Assembly: GCF_014705615.1 (NCBI RefSeq)
Contig: NZ_JACXJA010000020.1
Location: 112,314 to 176,313 of the forward strand
Direction: 5' to 3'
DNA length: 64,000 nt
Source of the DNA: Paenibacillus oceani
GTDB taxonomy: Bacteria; Bacillota; Bacilli; Paenibacillales; NBRC-103111
The notes under the pieces: generated by a model
Database searches by the model: none
Seen by the model: only the letters and a program-made list of their open reading frames with translations
Told to the model about the DNA's origin: nothing
Translations under genes and position numbers: made by a program
In this document: positions 1 to 8,661 of the stretch, piece by piece
Numbering within the stretch: position 1 is the first letter of the stretch
How the letters are laid out: each line of letters begins with the position of its first letter

Positions 1-1
1 G

Positions 2-445
2 GCTAGAATGGCTCTCGAAGAAGAGCGCAGCAAGGCCAAGCAAGCGCTGGAAGAGGAGCAACTGGTCGGGGAAATCGCCCTGGAGGAAGAGCGGGATGCC
101 GCGCAGCGCAAAATCGTTTCGTTGGAGGCAGAGCTGTCCGGACTGCGTTCCCGGCTTGAGGTTGCGGCGACTAGCGTGCGGGATGAGCTGACGGCGGAGC
201 GTGAACGGGCTGCCAAGCTGGAACAGACGCTCCAGAATGAACGAGCGGAGTTCGAGGCGGAGCGGGACGATATGCGGCTTTCATTCGGCCGGGAGTGCGG
301 CAGGCTGAAGCACGAGCTGGAGCAGCTGCAAGATGAACGGCTGAAGGATAGCGAGCTGGTGGTGCAGCATCGCAAACTCCAGGAGGAATACGCGAAGCTG
401 CAAAACGAATTCAACGAATGGATTCAACTCGTTGAGAAGGATTAG
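2..445 (+). CDS. Coiled-coil protein, C-terminal part (5' end outside window)
   Basis: The frame is open back to base 2, so the Met codon at base 8 need not be the start and the gene probably begins upstream. The visible 147 codons are almost wholly Glu, Arg, Lys, Leu, Ala and Gln in heptad-like spacing, i.e. one long coiled coil with no membrane segment, ending in NEFNEWIQLVEKD. The stop is 18 bp before cvpA, so the two are likely cotranscribed. In Paenibacillaceae a zapA gene, whose product helps FtsZ rings assemble, often precedes cvpA, and some copies carry long coiled-coil tails. That identity is an inference from position only; no ZapA head domain is visible. Confidence 0.7.
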   Translation, partial: ARMALEEERSKAKQALEEEQLVGEIALEEERDAAQRKIVSLEAELSGLRSRLEVAATSVRDELTAERERAAKLEQTLQNERAEFEAERDDMRLSFGRECGRLKHELEQLQDERLKDSELVVQHRKLQEEYAKLQNEFNEWIQLVEKD

Positions 446-463
446 TCGAGGGGCGCCGGGCGT

Positions 464-1033
464 ATGAGTATGAATGAACTCAATACGCTGGACATTATCG
501 CCGCCGTGCTGATAGTCGGGGCTCTTGCTCTTGGCTACCACCGCGGCTTGATCGCCCAGCTCGTTTCCATCGTCGGCCTGTTCATCGCCTATTTGGCGGC
601 TTACTGGCTGTACGATGACTTGGCCCCGATCGTAGGACGGTTTATTCCGCTTGACAAGCTTAAGGGTTATCAAGAGTACGCGTTTCTGCTCGACAGTATC
701 AATTGGAACGTCTACTTTAACAATGCCGTTGCTTTTGCGGTCATTTTTATAGTTGTCAAAATCGGATTTACGATCGTCGGGCGAGTGCTACACTGGATCG
801 CTTCGATCCCGGGCCTCAAGAAGGTGAACAAATGGAGCGGCGCCCTGCTGGCCTTGTTCGAGGTAGTAGTGCTGTTTACGATCGCGGTGCTTATCATGAG
901 CATCATCCCTTCGGACTCGCTGCAAAAGACTTTGTCGGAGTCCAGCGCCGCCACTTTCGTTATGGACCGGCTGCCCGAGCTTGCAGACCGGCTGCGGGAG
1001 TTGTGGAATCAAATTCCGGTGGATAGCGTCTAG
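464..1033 (+). CDS. cvpA: CvpA family membrane protein
   Basis: A 189-residue integral membrane protein of the colicin V production (CvpA) family. The N-terminal part, NTLDIIAAVLIVGALALGYHRG, is the typical start of the family (short acidic turn, first helix, Gly-Tyr-x-Arg-Gly). About four hydrophobic helices follow (roughly residues 8-24, 28-47, 85-105 and 122-141) and then an amphipathic C-terminal tail. The ATG at 464 has GAGGGG about ten bases upstream; an ATG at 470 is an alternative. It lies 18 bp after the coiled-coil gene. In relatives polX and mutS2 follow; here 5.2 kb of other material intervenes. The molecular function is not settled; a role in envelope homeostasis is suggested for the family. 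Confidence 0.85.
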   Translation: MSMNELNTLDIIAAVLIVGALALGYHRGLIAQLVSIVGLFIAYLAAYWLYDDLAPIVGRFIPLDKLKGYQEYAFLLDSINWNVYFNNAVAFAVIFIVVKIGFTIVGRVLHWIASIPGLKKVNKWSGALLALFEVVVLFTIAVLIMSIIPSDSLQKTLSESSAATFVMDRLPELADRLRELWNQIPVDSV

Positions 1034-1078
1034 ACGCGGCGCGAGCGTGGTGTTTATGGAGGATCGCGGTGACCGCAC

Positions 1079-1388
1079 AATAAGAGCTTCGAGCATCTCT
1101 TATTTGGCCCCGAGGCGCGGATTTCGGGGAAATAGAGGTGGCTGGAAGCTCTTATTTGGCTTGAACAGCCGGGAAATGGCCGGGTGGCCGCATAATAAGA
1201 GCTTCCAGCATCCCTTATTTGGCCCCGAGGCGCGGATTTCGGGGAAATAGAGGTGGCTGGGAGCTCTTATTTGGCTTGAACAGCCGGGAAATGGCCGGGT
1301 GGCCGCATAATAAGAGCTTCCAGCATCCCTTATTTGGCCCCGAGGCGCGGATTTCGGGGAAATAGAGGTGGCTGGAAGTTCTTATTTG
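1079..1388. repeat. 115-bp tandem repeat, about 2.7 copies
   Basis: Units begin at 1079, 1194 and 1309 (period 115 bp) with AATAAGAGCTTC and are nearly identical; the last stops at about 1388. Each unit contains AATAAGAG near one end and CTCTTATTTGG in opposite orientation, so each can fold into hairpins. The same AATAAGAG/CTCTTATT words recur in the gaps near 18.8, 32.5 and 61.2 kb, making this a local amplification of a dispersed intergenic repeat. No gene is seen between 1034 and 1419. Confidence 0.9.
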
Positions 1389-1419
1389 CCTCCGTTGCTT
1401 AGCCTAAGCTGGCTTGGTT

Positions 1420-2121
1420 TCAGCCTCCAGCGGCGAGCGGTAAGCCGCCGACTTCGAACAGCTTGCCGTTCGGCCCATGTTTGGGCAACGAGGCCAGCGC
1501 TAGTATATCCGGCACCACGGCCGCCGGTTCTTGGCCGGTCGCGTGCATTTCCGTGCGGATTGTACCGGGGTTGTACATATTGGTCAAGATGCCGTGCGTG
1601 ATTTCTTCTTCCGCGATCGTGCGGGTCAGCGTTTCGAGTCCGGCCTTGCTAACACTGTACGCGACGTAGCCGCCCGCTCCGTTCTCGGCGAGGCTGGAGG
1701 TGATATTTACGATCCGCCCGTATTTGCGTTCGCGCATAAGGGGGAGGCATGCTTTGGTCATCAGGAATGCACCGGTTAAGTTAACGGATATTTGGTAGTT
1801 CCACGAATCCAACGAAGTATCAGCTACCGAGCCGAGTTCGACTACAGCAGCGTTATTGATTAACAAGTCGATGCGGCTGTAAGCGGTCCGGACAAATTCC
1901 TGCATGCGAAGAACGTCGCACTCTGAAGCGATGTCCAGGCGAAGCGCCTGAGACCGGCCTCCGGCGGATGCGATCAGACGGGCCGTCTCTTCAAGTCTGC
2001 CGAGCCTCCGCCCGCACAAGATAACGATAGCCCCTTCCTCCGCAAATCGTAAAGCGGTTGCCCTTCCCAATCCGGAACCTGCGCCAGTCACAACTGCAAC
2101 TTTCTCAGACAGTATTCCCAT
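1420..2121 (-). CDS. SDR family NAD(P)-dependent oxidoreductase
   Basis: A classical short-chain dehydrogenase/reductase of 233 residues, the usual length for the family. The Rossmann cofactor motif TGAGSGLG lies near the N-terminus, the structural NNAA motif in the middle, and the catalytic YSVSK (Tyr-x3-Lys) in the second half, with the active-site Ser just ahead in ITSSLAENG. The ATG at 2121 is preferred because AAGAGGTGG ends about five bases before it; a GTG at 2130 overlaps that ribosome binding site. The substrate cannot be told from sequence. It stands alone on the minus strand between two repeat tracts, interrupting the cvpA-mutS2 neighbourhood, which suggests insertion. Confidence 0.9.
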   Translation of the reverse strand: MGILSEKVAVVTGAGSGLGRATALRFAEEGAIVILCGRRLGRLEETARLIASAGGRSQALRLDIASECDVLRMQEFVRTAYSRIDLLINNAAVVELGSVADTSLDSWNYQISVNLTGAFLMTKACLPLMRERKYGRIVNITSSLAENGAGGYVAYSVSKAGLETLTRTIAEEEITHGILTNMYNPGTIRTEMHATGQEPAAVVPDILALASLPKHGPNGKLFEVGGLPLAAGG

Positions 2122-2329
2122 AATACCCACCTCTTTACTTTGTCTTTATCAAAATCATCTTAACAGAAATTTCCGGGTCCAGATAGACGTTTACGGTATA
2201 AAAATTTTTGATGAAAATGGAAACAATTGTTTAATAAAGGATCGTGGGATGAAGGCCGTCCACAGGGAGAAAATCAACTAAAAGTATGAGTGGGGACAGA
2301 GCGGGTGGTAAATGGGCTGCCCAAAAGCA

Positions 2330-3139
2330 AACGGAGAGGAAGTAAAGGGAAAGGGGAGGAGCTTGAGGGACGAAGAAAAAGCCGAAGGAACACAATAAAG
2401 AGCCGCAGGAGCAGGATATAGGGTCGAGGGGCGAAATAAAGGTCGAAGGAACGACGAGCAATAAAGTCGAAAAAAGAGAGATAAGAAATCGAAGGAACGA
2501 GATAAAAGTCGAATGAAGCGAGATCAGAAAAGTCGGAGGAACGGGGCAAAAGTCGAAGGAAAGGAGTTAATCAGTCGAGTGAAGTTAGTTGAAAAGTCGA
2601 AGGAAAGGAGATAAACAGTCGAATGAACAACCTGGGTAAGTCAAAAGAACGAGACAAGAAAGACGAAAGATAAGGAGGAACGAGGTAAGAAATTGCAGGA
2701 ATGAGCTGAAAAGTTGAAATAGTCGAGATAATGAGCCGTCGAAGGAATGAGGTGAAAAGTCGAAGGAATGAGGTAAAAAGTCGAAGGAGAGAGGTGCGAA
2801 GTCGAAGTCGAAGGAACAAGAAGAATATTCGAAGAAATGTGACAAAAAAGACGAAAGATAAGAAGAAAAGAGACAAGAAAGACGAAAGATAAGAAGGAAC
2901 GAGGCAAGAAATTGCAGGAATGAGCTGAAAAGTTGAAAGAGTCGAGATGATGAGCCGTCGAAGGAACGAGGTAAAAAGTCGAAGGAATGAGGTAAAAAGT
3001 CGAAGAGGGTGAGATAACAAGTCGAAGGGTGCGAGCTAAGAAAAGCCGAAGGGAAGAGATGAGAGTTGAAGAATCGCGATAAGAAAAGTCGAAGAAACGA
3101 GACAAGAAGTCGAAAAAGTGAGGGAGGAATTCAAAGAAA
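2330..3139. repeat. Purine-rich iterated intergenic array (AAGTCGAAGGAACGAG-like)
   Basis: About 800 bp in which the plus strand is nearly all A and G and the phrase AAGTCGAAGGAACGAGGTAA returns dozens of times with drift, at about 20-bp spacing. A larger duplication of roughly 140 bp is superimposed: the stretch starting at 2652 recurs at 2871. Long minus-strand open frames rich in Ser, Phe and Leu come only from the lack of stops in the pyrimidine strand; they have no ribosome binding site or recognisable fold. No gene is supported from 2122 to 3139. The array ends at the target duplication of the IS element. Confidence 0.85.
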
Positions 3140-3147
3140 GTGAAATG
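3140..3147. repeat. Left 8-bp target site duplication of the IS256-family element
   Basis: GTGAAATG lies directly before the left inverted repeat and is repeated exactly at 4632-4639, directly after the right inverted repeat. Duplications of 8-9 bp are usual for the IS256 family. Confidence 0.9.
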
Positions 3148-4631
3148 GAGACTGTCAAGTAAAAAGTGTAACCTCTGAAAACAATATCTAGCTACTAGTG
3201 AGCCGCGACTTGACCTGGAGCCTCTGGCGGGCCCGGTGCACGCGCGATGGGCGAAGGGGGCCTTAGGGCCGTTCTCGCGCCGGGCGGACAGCCTACCAGA
3301 CCCGCCCCCTCCACCTCAAGTCGCTTTAGCGGACCTGAACGCGGTCTGGGTAACAGACAGTCAATTGCAGCAGGATTTGTCCCCAGTTCTGCACGCGTCC
3401 CGTCCATTTGCGCACGACGTCCATGGTGGCCAGATACAGCATTTTCAGCAGCGACTCGTCATGGGGAAAAATGCTCTTTCCTTTTGTCACCTTGCGTAAT
3501 TGCCTATGATAGCCCTCGATCATATTCGTCGTATAGATCAGTTTGCGCAGCTCCGGCGGGTACATGAAAAATGTGGAAAGCTCGTCCCAATTCTGGCGCC
3601 AGGACTTCACGATTAAGGGGTACTTTTCTCCCCAGGTTTCTTCAAATCGATCCAGCTCCAGCAAGGCACTTTCCTCGGTTGCGGCTTTGTAAATGGGTTT
3701 CAGGTCGGCTGTGACGCGTTTGAGGTCCTTGTAGGCCACATAGCGGACCGAGTTGCGGATCTGGTGAACGATGCACTTCTGAATATCCGTTTTCGGGTAG
3801 CAAGCCGAGATCGCTTGGCTGAAGCCCGTCAAGTTGTCCACACAGACCAGCAGAATGTCCTGAACGCCACGGTTCTTCAGATCGTTTAACACGCTCATCC
3901 AGAACTTCGCCGACTCGTTCTCGCCGATCCAGATGCCGAGCACATCTTTGTTGCCGTCCAAATCGACCCCGATCACCATGTAGGCGGCTTTGTTCACAAT
4001 CGCTCCATCCTGTTTCACTTTGAAATGAATGGCGTCGAGAAACACGACTGCATACGTCGGTTGTAGCGGGCGGTTATGCCATTCTTTAATCATGGGTATA
4101 ATTTTATTGGTGACGTTGGAAATGAGCGTTGGGGATACTTCAATGCCATACAGCCCCTGCAAATGGTCCTGGATATCCCGGGTGCTAACGCCTTTGGCAT
4201 ATAGGGCGGTAATCTGATCCTCGATGCCGGTGACGTTCGTTTGATTTTTCTTGATCACAACCGGCTCAAATTCACCCAGACGATCGCGCGGCACTTTGAT
4301 TGCAAGATCGCCGTATTCGGTGTGAACCGTTTTTTCCCGATAGCCGTTCCGACTGTTCTTCGTCTCTTTGTTATGGTCGTAGGGGGCGTAGTCCAGTTGG
4401 GTATCCAGTTCCGCCTTCAGGGTGGCCTCCAGTACATCCTTGAACATCTCCTTTAAGGTCGCCTGGATCTGCTCCACCGACTGGAATTGATGTTCCTTCA
4501 CGAGTTCCTGTATCGCTTGTTTGCTCCAAAATTTCTCTGTCATTTGGTTTTCCCTCCGAAATGGTCTGTTAGAACATAGTATGTCCCGTTTTGATTCATT
4601 TCAAAGGTTCCACCTTTCATTTTACAGACCC
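3148..4631 (-). mobile_element. Complete IS256-family insertion sequence (1484 bp)
   Basis: The left end starts GAGACTGTCAAGTAAAAAG and the right end, read on the other strand, starts GGGTCTGTAAAATGAAAG. The two match at about 26 of the first 35 positions, so they are imperfect terminal inverted repeats. They enclose one intact transposase gene on the minus strand and are bracketed by the 8-bp direct repeat GTGAAATG. The element sits at the edge of the purine-rich array. Size, gene and target duplication all fit IS256. About 180 bp between the transposase stop and the left end are GC-rich and without a gene. Confidence 0.92.
3326..4543 (-). CDS. IS256 family transposase
   Basis: A full-length 405-residue DDE transposase of the IS256 (mutator-like) family. 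The catalytic triad is visible: Asp170 in VVFLDAIHF, Asp236 in LLVCVDNLTGF and Glu343 in TTNMIEGYHRQLRK, each in its usual family context. The C-terminus WTGRVQNWGQILLQL is also typical, so the gene is not truncated. The ATG at 4543 has GGAGGG about eight bases upstream. It is the only gene of the element and should catalyse cut-or-copy transposition of it. With intact ends and an exact target duplication, the copy looks recent and possibly active. Confidence 0.95.
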   Translation of the reverse strand: MTEKFWSKQAIQELVKEHQFQSVEQIQATLKEMFKDVLEATLKAELDTQLDYAPYDHNKETKNSRNGYREKTVHTEYGDLAIKVPRDRLGEFEPVVIKKNQTNVTGIEDQITALYAKGVSTRDIQDHLQGLYGIEVSPTLISNVTNKIIPMIKEWHNRPLQPTYAVVFLDAIHFKVKQDGAIVNKAAYMVIGVDLDGNKDVLGIWIGENESAKFWMSVLNDLKNRGVQDILLVCVDNLTGFSQAISACYPKTDIQKCIVHQIRNSVRYVAYKDLKRVTADLKPIYKAATEESALLELDRFEETWGEKYPLIVKSWRQNWDELSTFFMYPPELRKLIYTTNMIEGYHRQLRKVTKGKSIFPHDESLLKMLYLATMDVVRKWTGRVQNWGQILLQLTVCYPDRVQVR

Positions 4632-4639
4632 GTGAAATG
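4632..4639. repeat. Right 8-bp target site duplication of the IS256-family element
   Basis: GTGAAATG, identical to 3140-3147. Confidence 0.9.
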
Positions 4640-4754
4640 AGAAAATCAGATGAAAGAACTTATTTCCTAAGAAACTCAGGGCAAACAAAACTAACGCCAA
4701 GAAGAAGGAAGATACCTATTAGACAAGTTCAAGTTTACCTTACACTTTGTATGA

Positions 4755-4860
4755 CTCCCTTACTGACTTTCGCACTTTCTCCCTTTCACCCTTTCTGACT
4801 TTCTCCCTTTCTCACTCTCTCGCTTTCACATTTTAATACTTTAACACTTTTAATACACAT
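4755..4860. repeat. Pyrimidine-rich CTTTC iterated tract
   Basis: A run of short phrases such as ACTTTCTCCCTTTCAC and CTGACTTTCTCCCTTTCTC, sliding into ACTTTAACACTTTTAATACAC. It lies in the gap 4640-4960, where no gene is visible. Its strand bias is opposite to the purine-rich array on the other side of the IS. Confidence 0.65.
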
Positions 4861-4882
4861 AACCACGACAACGTACAATAAC

Positions 4883-4915
4883 AAAAAAACCTCCAAAACC
4901 TGACGGAATTGGAGG
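4883..4915 (-). terminator. Rho-independent terminator of the cupredoxin gene
   Basis: Read on the minus strand: CCTCCAA, a 12-base loop, TTGGAGG and then seven T. It lies 45 bp past the stop at 4961. Confidence 0.85.
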
Positions 4916-4960
4916 GTGTGGTACCACAAGCAGTAATGCGTCGCTTGCAGCGGTTATAAA

Positions 4961-5329
4961 TTATTCTACAATCAGCTTAGCTTTCATAGTGCTGTGGCCG
5001 GTCCCGCAAGGCAAGCTGCAGATGATGTCGTAAGTACCTGCTTTGTCGAACGTAACGTCTTTCGATTTGTTGGTGCCTACGTCGATATTCAAGCCGTTGA
5101 TTTTGATGGCATGTGCGCCTTCTTTGCTTTCCAGCGTCACTTTCAGTGTGTCGCCTTTTTTCACTTTGTATTCTTTTTGGTCGAAGTCCCAGTTGGTTGC
5201 TACTATTTTCAAGTCGCCGGTAGCCGGTCCGGAAGCGGTGTTAACAGGCGCTTCTTCTTTTTTGCCGCAGGCGGCTACCACTGCCAGCACGGCGATCAGC
5301 GCGAGCAGGTACAAGATCGTTTTCTTCAT
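4961..5329 (-). CDS. Lipoprotein with CuA-type cupredoxin domain (CoxII-like)
   Basis: A 122-residue secreted lipoprotein. The signal MKKTILYLLALIAVLAVVAAC ends in a lipobox whose Cys would be lipidated, anchoring the domain outside the membrane. The rest is a single cupredoxin fold. His in KEGAHAIKING and the motif CSLPCGTGHSTM (Cys-x3-Cys-x3-His-x2-Met) match the dinuclear CuA site of cytochrome c oxidase subunit II, but there are no transmembrane helices and no other oxidase subunit nearby. The start is set at Met 5329, with GGAGGG seven bases upstream; in-frame codons further up lack a site. A role in electron transfer or copper delivery to an oxidase is inferred. It has its own terminator. 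Confidence 0.85.
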   Translation of the reverse strand: MKKTILYLLALIAVLAVVAACGKKEEAPVNTASGPATGDLKIVATNWDFDQKEYKVKKGDTLKVTLESKEGAHAIKINGLNIDVGTNKSKDVTFDKAGTYDIICSLPCGTGHSTMKAKLIVE

Positions 5330-5477
5330 ACGGAATCCCTCCATAAGTGTAGTCCATCGGACTGTTGATCTTACGAGCTTCATTATATCGAAATGGCGGG
5401 ATAAAGTCAGTGACAGTCTCGTGAACCCTTAATGAAAAAGTTATGAACCTTTTTGTAAGTCTGGCTAAACCGCTTGC

Positions 5478-5501
5478 AAAAAAGCGGGAATTCGTTCCCG
5501 C
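5478..5501 (-). terminator. Rho-independent terminator downstream of the YvlD-like gene
   Basis: On the minus strand GCGGGAA, loop CGAA, TTCCCGC, then six T. It lies about 140 bp after the stop of the minus-strand gene ending at 5642. Confidence 0.8.
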
Positions 5502-5641
5502 CTGCTTCCGGCATGAGCTGTTTGGAGTCCAATTCAGGGGGTCAGCCGTCTGTGTAACGTCCATCGCCTGAATCAAAAAGCCGCGCGCCGCGTATGCCAA
5601 AAGCCTGCCCGACGGGCAGGCCGTTAGCACAGCGAAGCAGG

Positions 5642-6010
5642 TTAACGGGCTTCTTCCCGGTTGCCCTGTCCCGCATCGAACGGTGTTGCGATGGGGATGA
5701 ACAGGTCGATGATCCCGATAACCAGCGCCGCCAAAATAGCACCGACAATCGTTACAGATACGCCGCCTACGACGAACTGGGCTAGCCAGATGACGGCTGC
5801 GCTCGCCAGAAAACCGACGATACCCCGGCCGAACGGTGTAATCCGCTTGCCGAAAATTCCTTCCACGATCCAACCCAATACCGCGATGACTAAGGCGAGG
5901 AACAAAGCGCTCCAGAAGCCCCCTACGGCAAAATTCGGTACGATCCAGCCAACGAACATAAGCACGAAGGCCGCAACGATAAATCGGACAACATGGCCAA
6001 GAAATCGCAT
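5642..6010 (-). CDS. Phage holin family IV / YvlD-like membrane protein
   Basis: A 122-residue protein made of four hydrophobic segments (about residues 5-24, 30-49, 62-82 and 88-108) with a charged C-terminal tail. The loop GWIVEGIFGKRITPFGRGIVGF is characteristic of the family that includes Bacillus YvlD, a small membrane protein of cell-envelope stress operons. The ATG at 6010 is chosen because AAAGGAGG stands about seven bases upstream; the codons before it would overlap that site. It is a single gene with its own terminator, between the cupredoxin gene and the divergent mutS2. The exact function is unknown; despite the holin label there is no sign of phage genes. Confidence 0.8.
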   Translation of the reverse strand: MRFLGHVVRFIVAAFVLMFVGWIVPNFAVGGFWSALFLALVIAVLGWIVEGIFGKRITPFGRGIVGFLASAAVIWLAQFVVGGVSVTIVGAILAALVIGIIDLFIPIATPFDAGQGNREEAR

Positions 6011-6274
6011 GTACGCTTCCTCCTTTGGAATGGTTCGCATAAACGGCTCGAAGGCAGCTTGTATGGCAGCTGCATCCGTCCGAATGGCGGCGATATCGGT
6101 GCACCCTTTATTTTTGCCCTATCTTGTCGAGCTATGTAGTCCAATTATTGGCGGCGACCGATTGCGTCCGGTGGATAAAATAGGTCTAACCGTTCGTTCA
6201 ATAGCTAATCCGGAACGCTTCGGATATAATAACTAACATACAGGTTTCGCGGATGGGAAGGAGTTTGAACGGTT

Positions 6275-8644
6275 TTGAACCCGAAAGTACTGCATACGCT
6301 TGAATATTATAAAATTCGTACGAAATTGGCGGATCACGCCGCTACCTCGCTTGGCAAATCGCGCGCCGAGTCGGTCGAACCGAGCTCGGACTTCGAAGAA
6401 GTCAAGAGGCTGCTGAAGGCGACGGACGAAGCCGTCAAAGTAGACCGGCTAAAAGGGGGCGCTCCGTTCGGCGGAATCCGGGACGTACGGGCGGCTCTGC
6501 ATCGGGCCCGGATCGGCGGGACGTTAAATCCGGCCGAGCTGCTGGACATCGCGAACACGATCGCCGGAGGCCGGAAGTTGAAACGCTTTTTGCAAACGAT
6601 GGACGAGCATGAGCCGATCCCTTCTCTCGTAGAGGCGGCGGAACCGGTTAGTGAGAACCGGGCCGTCGAGGAGAAAATCAAATCGTGCATCGACGATCAG
6701 GCGGATGTTCTGGACAGCGCCAGTCCAGAGCTGTCCCGAATCCGCAGCGAGCTGCGCACGAGCGAATCGCGCGCCAGAGAAAAGCTCGAGCAGATGATCC
6801 GGACGCCATCCATTCAGAAGATGCTCCAGGACGCTTTGATCACGATGCGCGGGGACCGTTACGTCATTCCGGTCAAGCAGGAATACCGCGGCAGCTTCAG
6901 CGGCGGGATGATCCACGATCAGTCCGCGTCGGGCGCTACGCTGTTTATCGAGCCTGAGGCGGTAGTGACTTTGAATAACAAGCTGCGCGAGCTGAAGCTG
7001 AAGGAAGAGCGCGAGATCGAGAAAATATTGATCATGCTGACCGGCTTCGTCGCTGAAGCGGCGGACGAACTGACAGTATCGGTCGAGGCACTGGGCGAGC
7101 TTGATTTCGTATTTGCCAAGGCGGGGCTGGCCCGGGAATTAAAGGCGACGCTGCCGGTGATGAACGACCGGGGCTTTCTCAAGCTCAAAAAAGGGCGTCA
7201 CCCGCTGTTATCCCCCGATCACGTCGTGCCGCTGGACGTGGAGCTCGGCAACCAGTTCGCCTCGATCATCGTCACCGGCCCCAACACAGGGGGCAAGACG
7301 GTTTCTTTGAAGACGATCGGTCTGCTCAGCCTGATGGCGATGACCGGCATGTTCATTCCAGCTCAGGACGGCAGCCAGATGTGCGTCTTCGACGCGATCT
7401 ACGCCGATATCGGCGACGAGCAGAGCATCGAGCAAAGCCTGAGTACATTTTCCAGTCATATGACCAATATTATATCCATTCTGAAAGGAATGACGCCGAA
7501 AAGTCTCGTTCTGCTCGATGAGCTCGGAGCGGGGACCGATCCGTCGGAAGGTTCGGCGCTGGCGATCGCCCTTCTCGAATATATTCACCGGATCGGCTGC
7601 CGGGTCGTGGCGACGACGCACTACAGCGAGCTGAAGGCGTACGCCTTCGAGCGCAAAGGCGTCATTAACGCGAGCATGGAGTTCGACGTGCAGACGCTCA
7701 GTCCAACGTACCGGCTGCTCGTGGGCGTTCCAGGCCGAAGCAACGCCTTCGCGATTGCGGAACGGCTCGGACTGCCCCGCCCGATTCTCGAGATGGCACG
7801 CGGACATGTCGACGAGGACGATCGCCGGGTGGAGACGATGATCGCTTCGCTCGAAGCGAACCGGGCTACGACCGAAGCCGAGCGAAGCAAGGCCGAGCAG
7901 ATGCGCGCCGAGGTCGAGCGTCTACGTAACCAGCTGGAGGATGAGCGGGAGAAGTTCCGCGAACAGCGCGATAAGCTGATGGCCAGAGCCGAGGAAGAAG
8001 CGCGAGGCGCGGTAGCCAAGGCGCGCAGCGAGGCCGAGGAAGTAATCCGCGAGCTGCGGCGGCTTGCGCTGGAGGAACGCGGCGCGGTCAAGGAGCACAA
8101 GCTGATCGACGCCAAGCGGCGTCTCGACCAGGCGGTGCCGGAGCTGAGAGATAAGCGCGCCGTGCCGAAAGCGGCTAAGAAACGTGCGGAGACGATCGGC
8201 ATCGGCGACGAAGTGCGGGTCGTATCGCTTGGCCAGAAAGGTCACGTCGTCGACATGCACGGCGAGACGGAAGCGACCGTACAGCTCGGCATTTTGAAAA
8301 TGAAGGTGAACAAGTCGGATCTGGAGCTGATCAAGCCGGCGCAGGATGCAAAGCCGGTGCAGCAGGTAACGGCAAGCGTCAAGCGAAGCCGGGACGAGAA
8401 TATCCGGACCGAGCTCGATTTGCGCGGCAGCAATCTGGAGGAAGCAATGATCGAGACCGACCGGTTTCTGGACGAAAGCTTCCTGAACGGATTCGGCCAA
8501 GTGTATATCATTCACGGCAAAGGCACCGGTGTTCTGCGCACCGGACTTCAGGAATATTTCCGCAGGCACAAGCACGTCAAAAGCTACCGGCTGGGCAATT
8601 ACGGCGAAGGCGGAGCGGGCGTTACAGTAGTCGAGTTGAAATAA
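6275..8644 (+). CDS. mutS2: Endonuclease MutS2
   Basis: A 789-residue MutS2, full length. The helical lever/clamp part fills the first half, then the ABC-type ATPase: Walker A TGPNTGGKT near residue 334 and Walker B LVLLDELGAGTD near 411. A long Glu/Arg/Ala coiled coil (about 510-640), a KOW-like segment, and a C-terminal Smr nuclease domain from LDLRGSNLEEA (about 715) to the end follow. The start is TTG at 6275, eight bases after GGAAGGAG. MutS2 proteins suppress homologous recombination in some bacteria, and in Bacillus subtilis bind collided ribosomes. The gene normally follows polX and cvpA; here polX is not in the window. A TATAAT box lies at 6225-6230. Confidence 0.97.
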   Translation: MNPKVLHTLEYYKIRTKLADHAATSLGKSRAESVEPSSDFEEVKRLLKATDEAVKVDRLKGGAPFGGIRDVRAALHRARIGGTLNPAELLDIANTIAGGRKLKRFLQTMDEHEPIPSLVEAAEPVSENRAVEEKIKSCIDDQADVLDSASPELSRIRSELRTSESRAREKLEQMIRTPSIQKMLQDALITMRGDRYVIPVKQEYRGSFSGGMIHDQSASGATLFIEPEAVVTLNNKLRELKLKEEREIEKILIMLTGFVAEAADELTVSVEALGELDFVFAKAGLARELKATLPVMNDRGFLKLKKGRHPLLSPDHVVPLDVELGNQFASIIVTGPNTGGKTVSLKTIGLLSLMAMTGMFIPAQDGSQMCVFDAIYADIGDEQSIEQSLSTFSSHMTNIISILKGMTPKSLVLLDELGAGTDPSEGSALAIALLEYIHRIGCRVVATTHYSELKAYAFERKGVINASMEFDVQTLSPTYRLLVGVPGRSNAFAIAERLGLPRPILEMARGHVDEDDRRVETMIASLEANRATTEAERSKAEQMRAEVERLRNQLEDEREKFREQRDKLMARAEEEARGAVAKARSEAEEVIRELRRLALEERGAVKEHKLIDAKRRLDQAVPELRDKRAVPKAAKKRAETIGIGDEVRVVSLGQKGHVVDMHGETEATVQLGILKMKVNKSDLELIKPAQDAKPVQQVTASVKRSRDENIRTELDLRGSNLEEAMIETDRFLDESFLNGFGQVYIIHGKGTGVLRTGLQEYFRRHKHVKSYRLGNYGEGGAGVTVVELK

Positions 8645-8661
8645 CCGGCAATGAGCGCACA

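Noticed and set aside
1079..1388. CRISPR array
   Set aside because: Units of 115 bp follow directly with no variable spacers, and no cas genes are present; it is a tandem repeat.
2571..3105. Long minus-strand frames rich in Ser, Phe, Leu over the purine array
   Set aside because: They come from lack of stops in a pyrimidine-rich strand; no ribosome binding site, repetitive low-complexity product.
5241..6104. 287-residue minus-strand frame over the cupredoxin and YvlD-like region
   Set aside because: Overlaps two genes with proper starts in other frames; Arg/Cys-rich shadow product.
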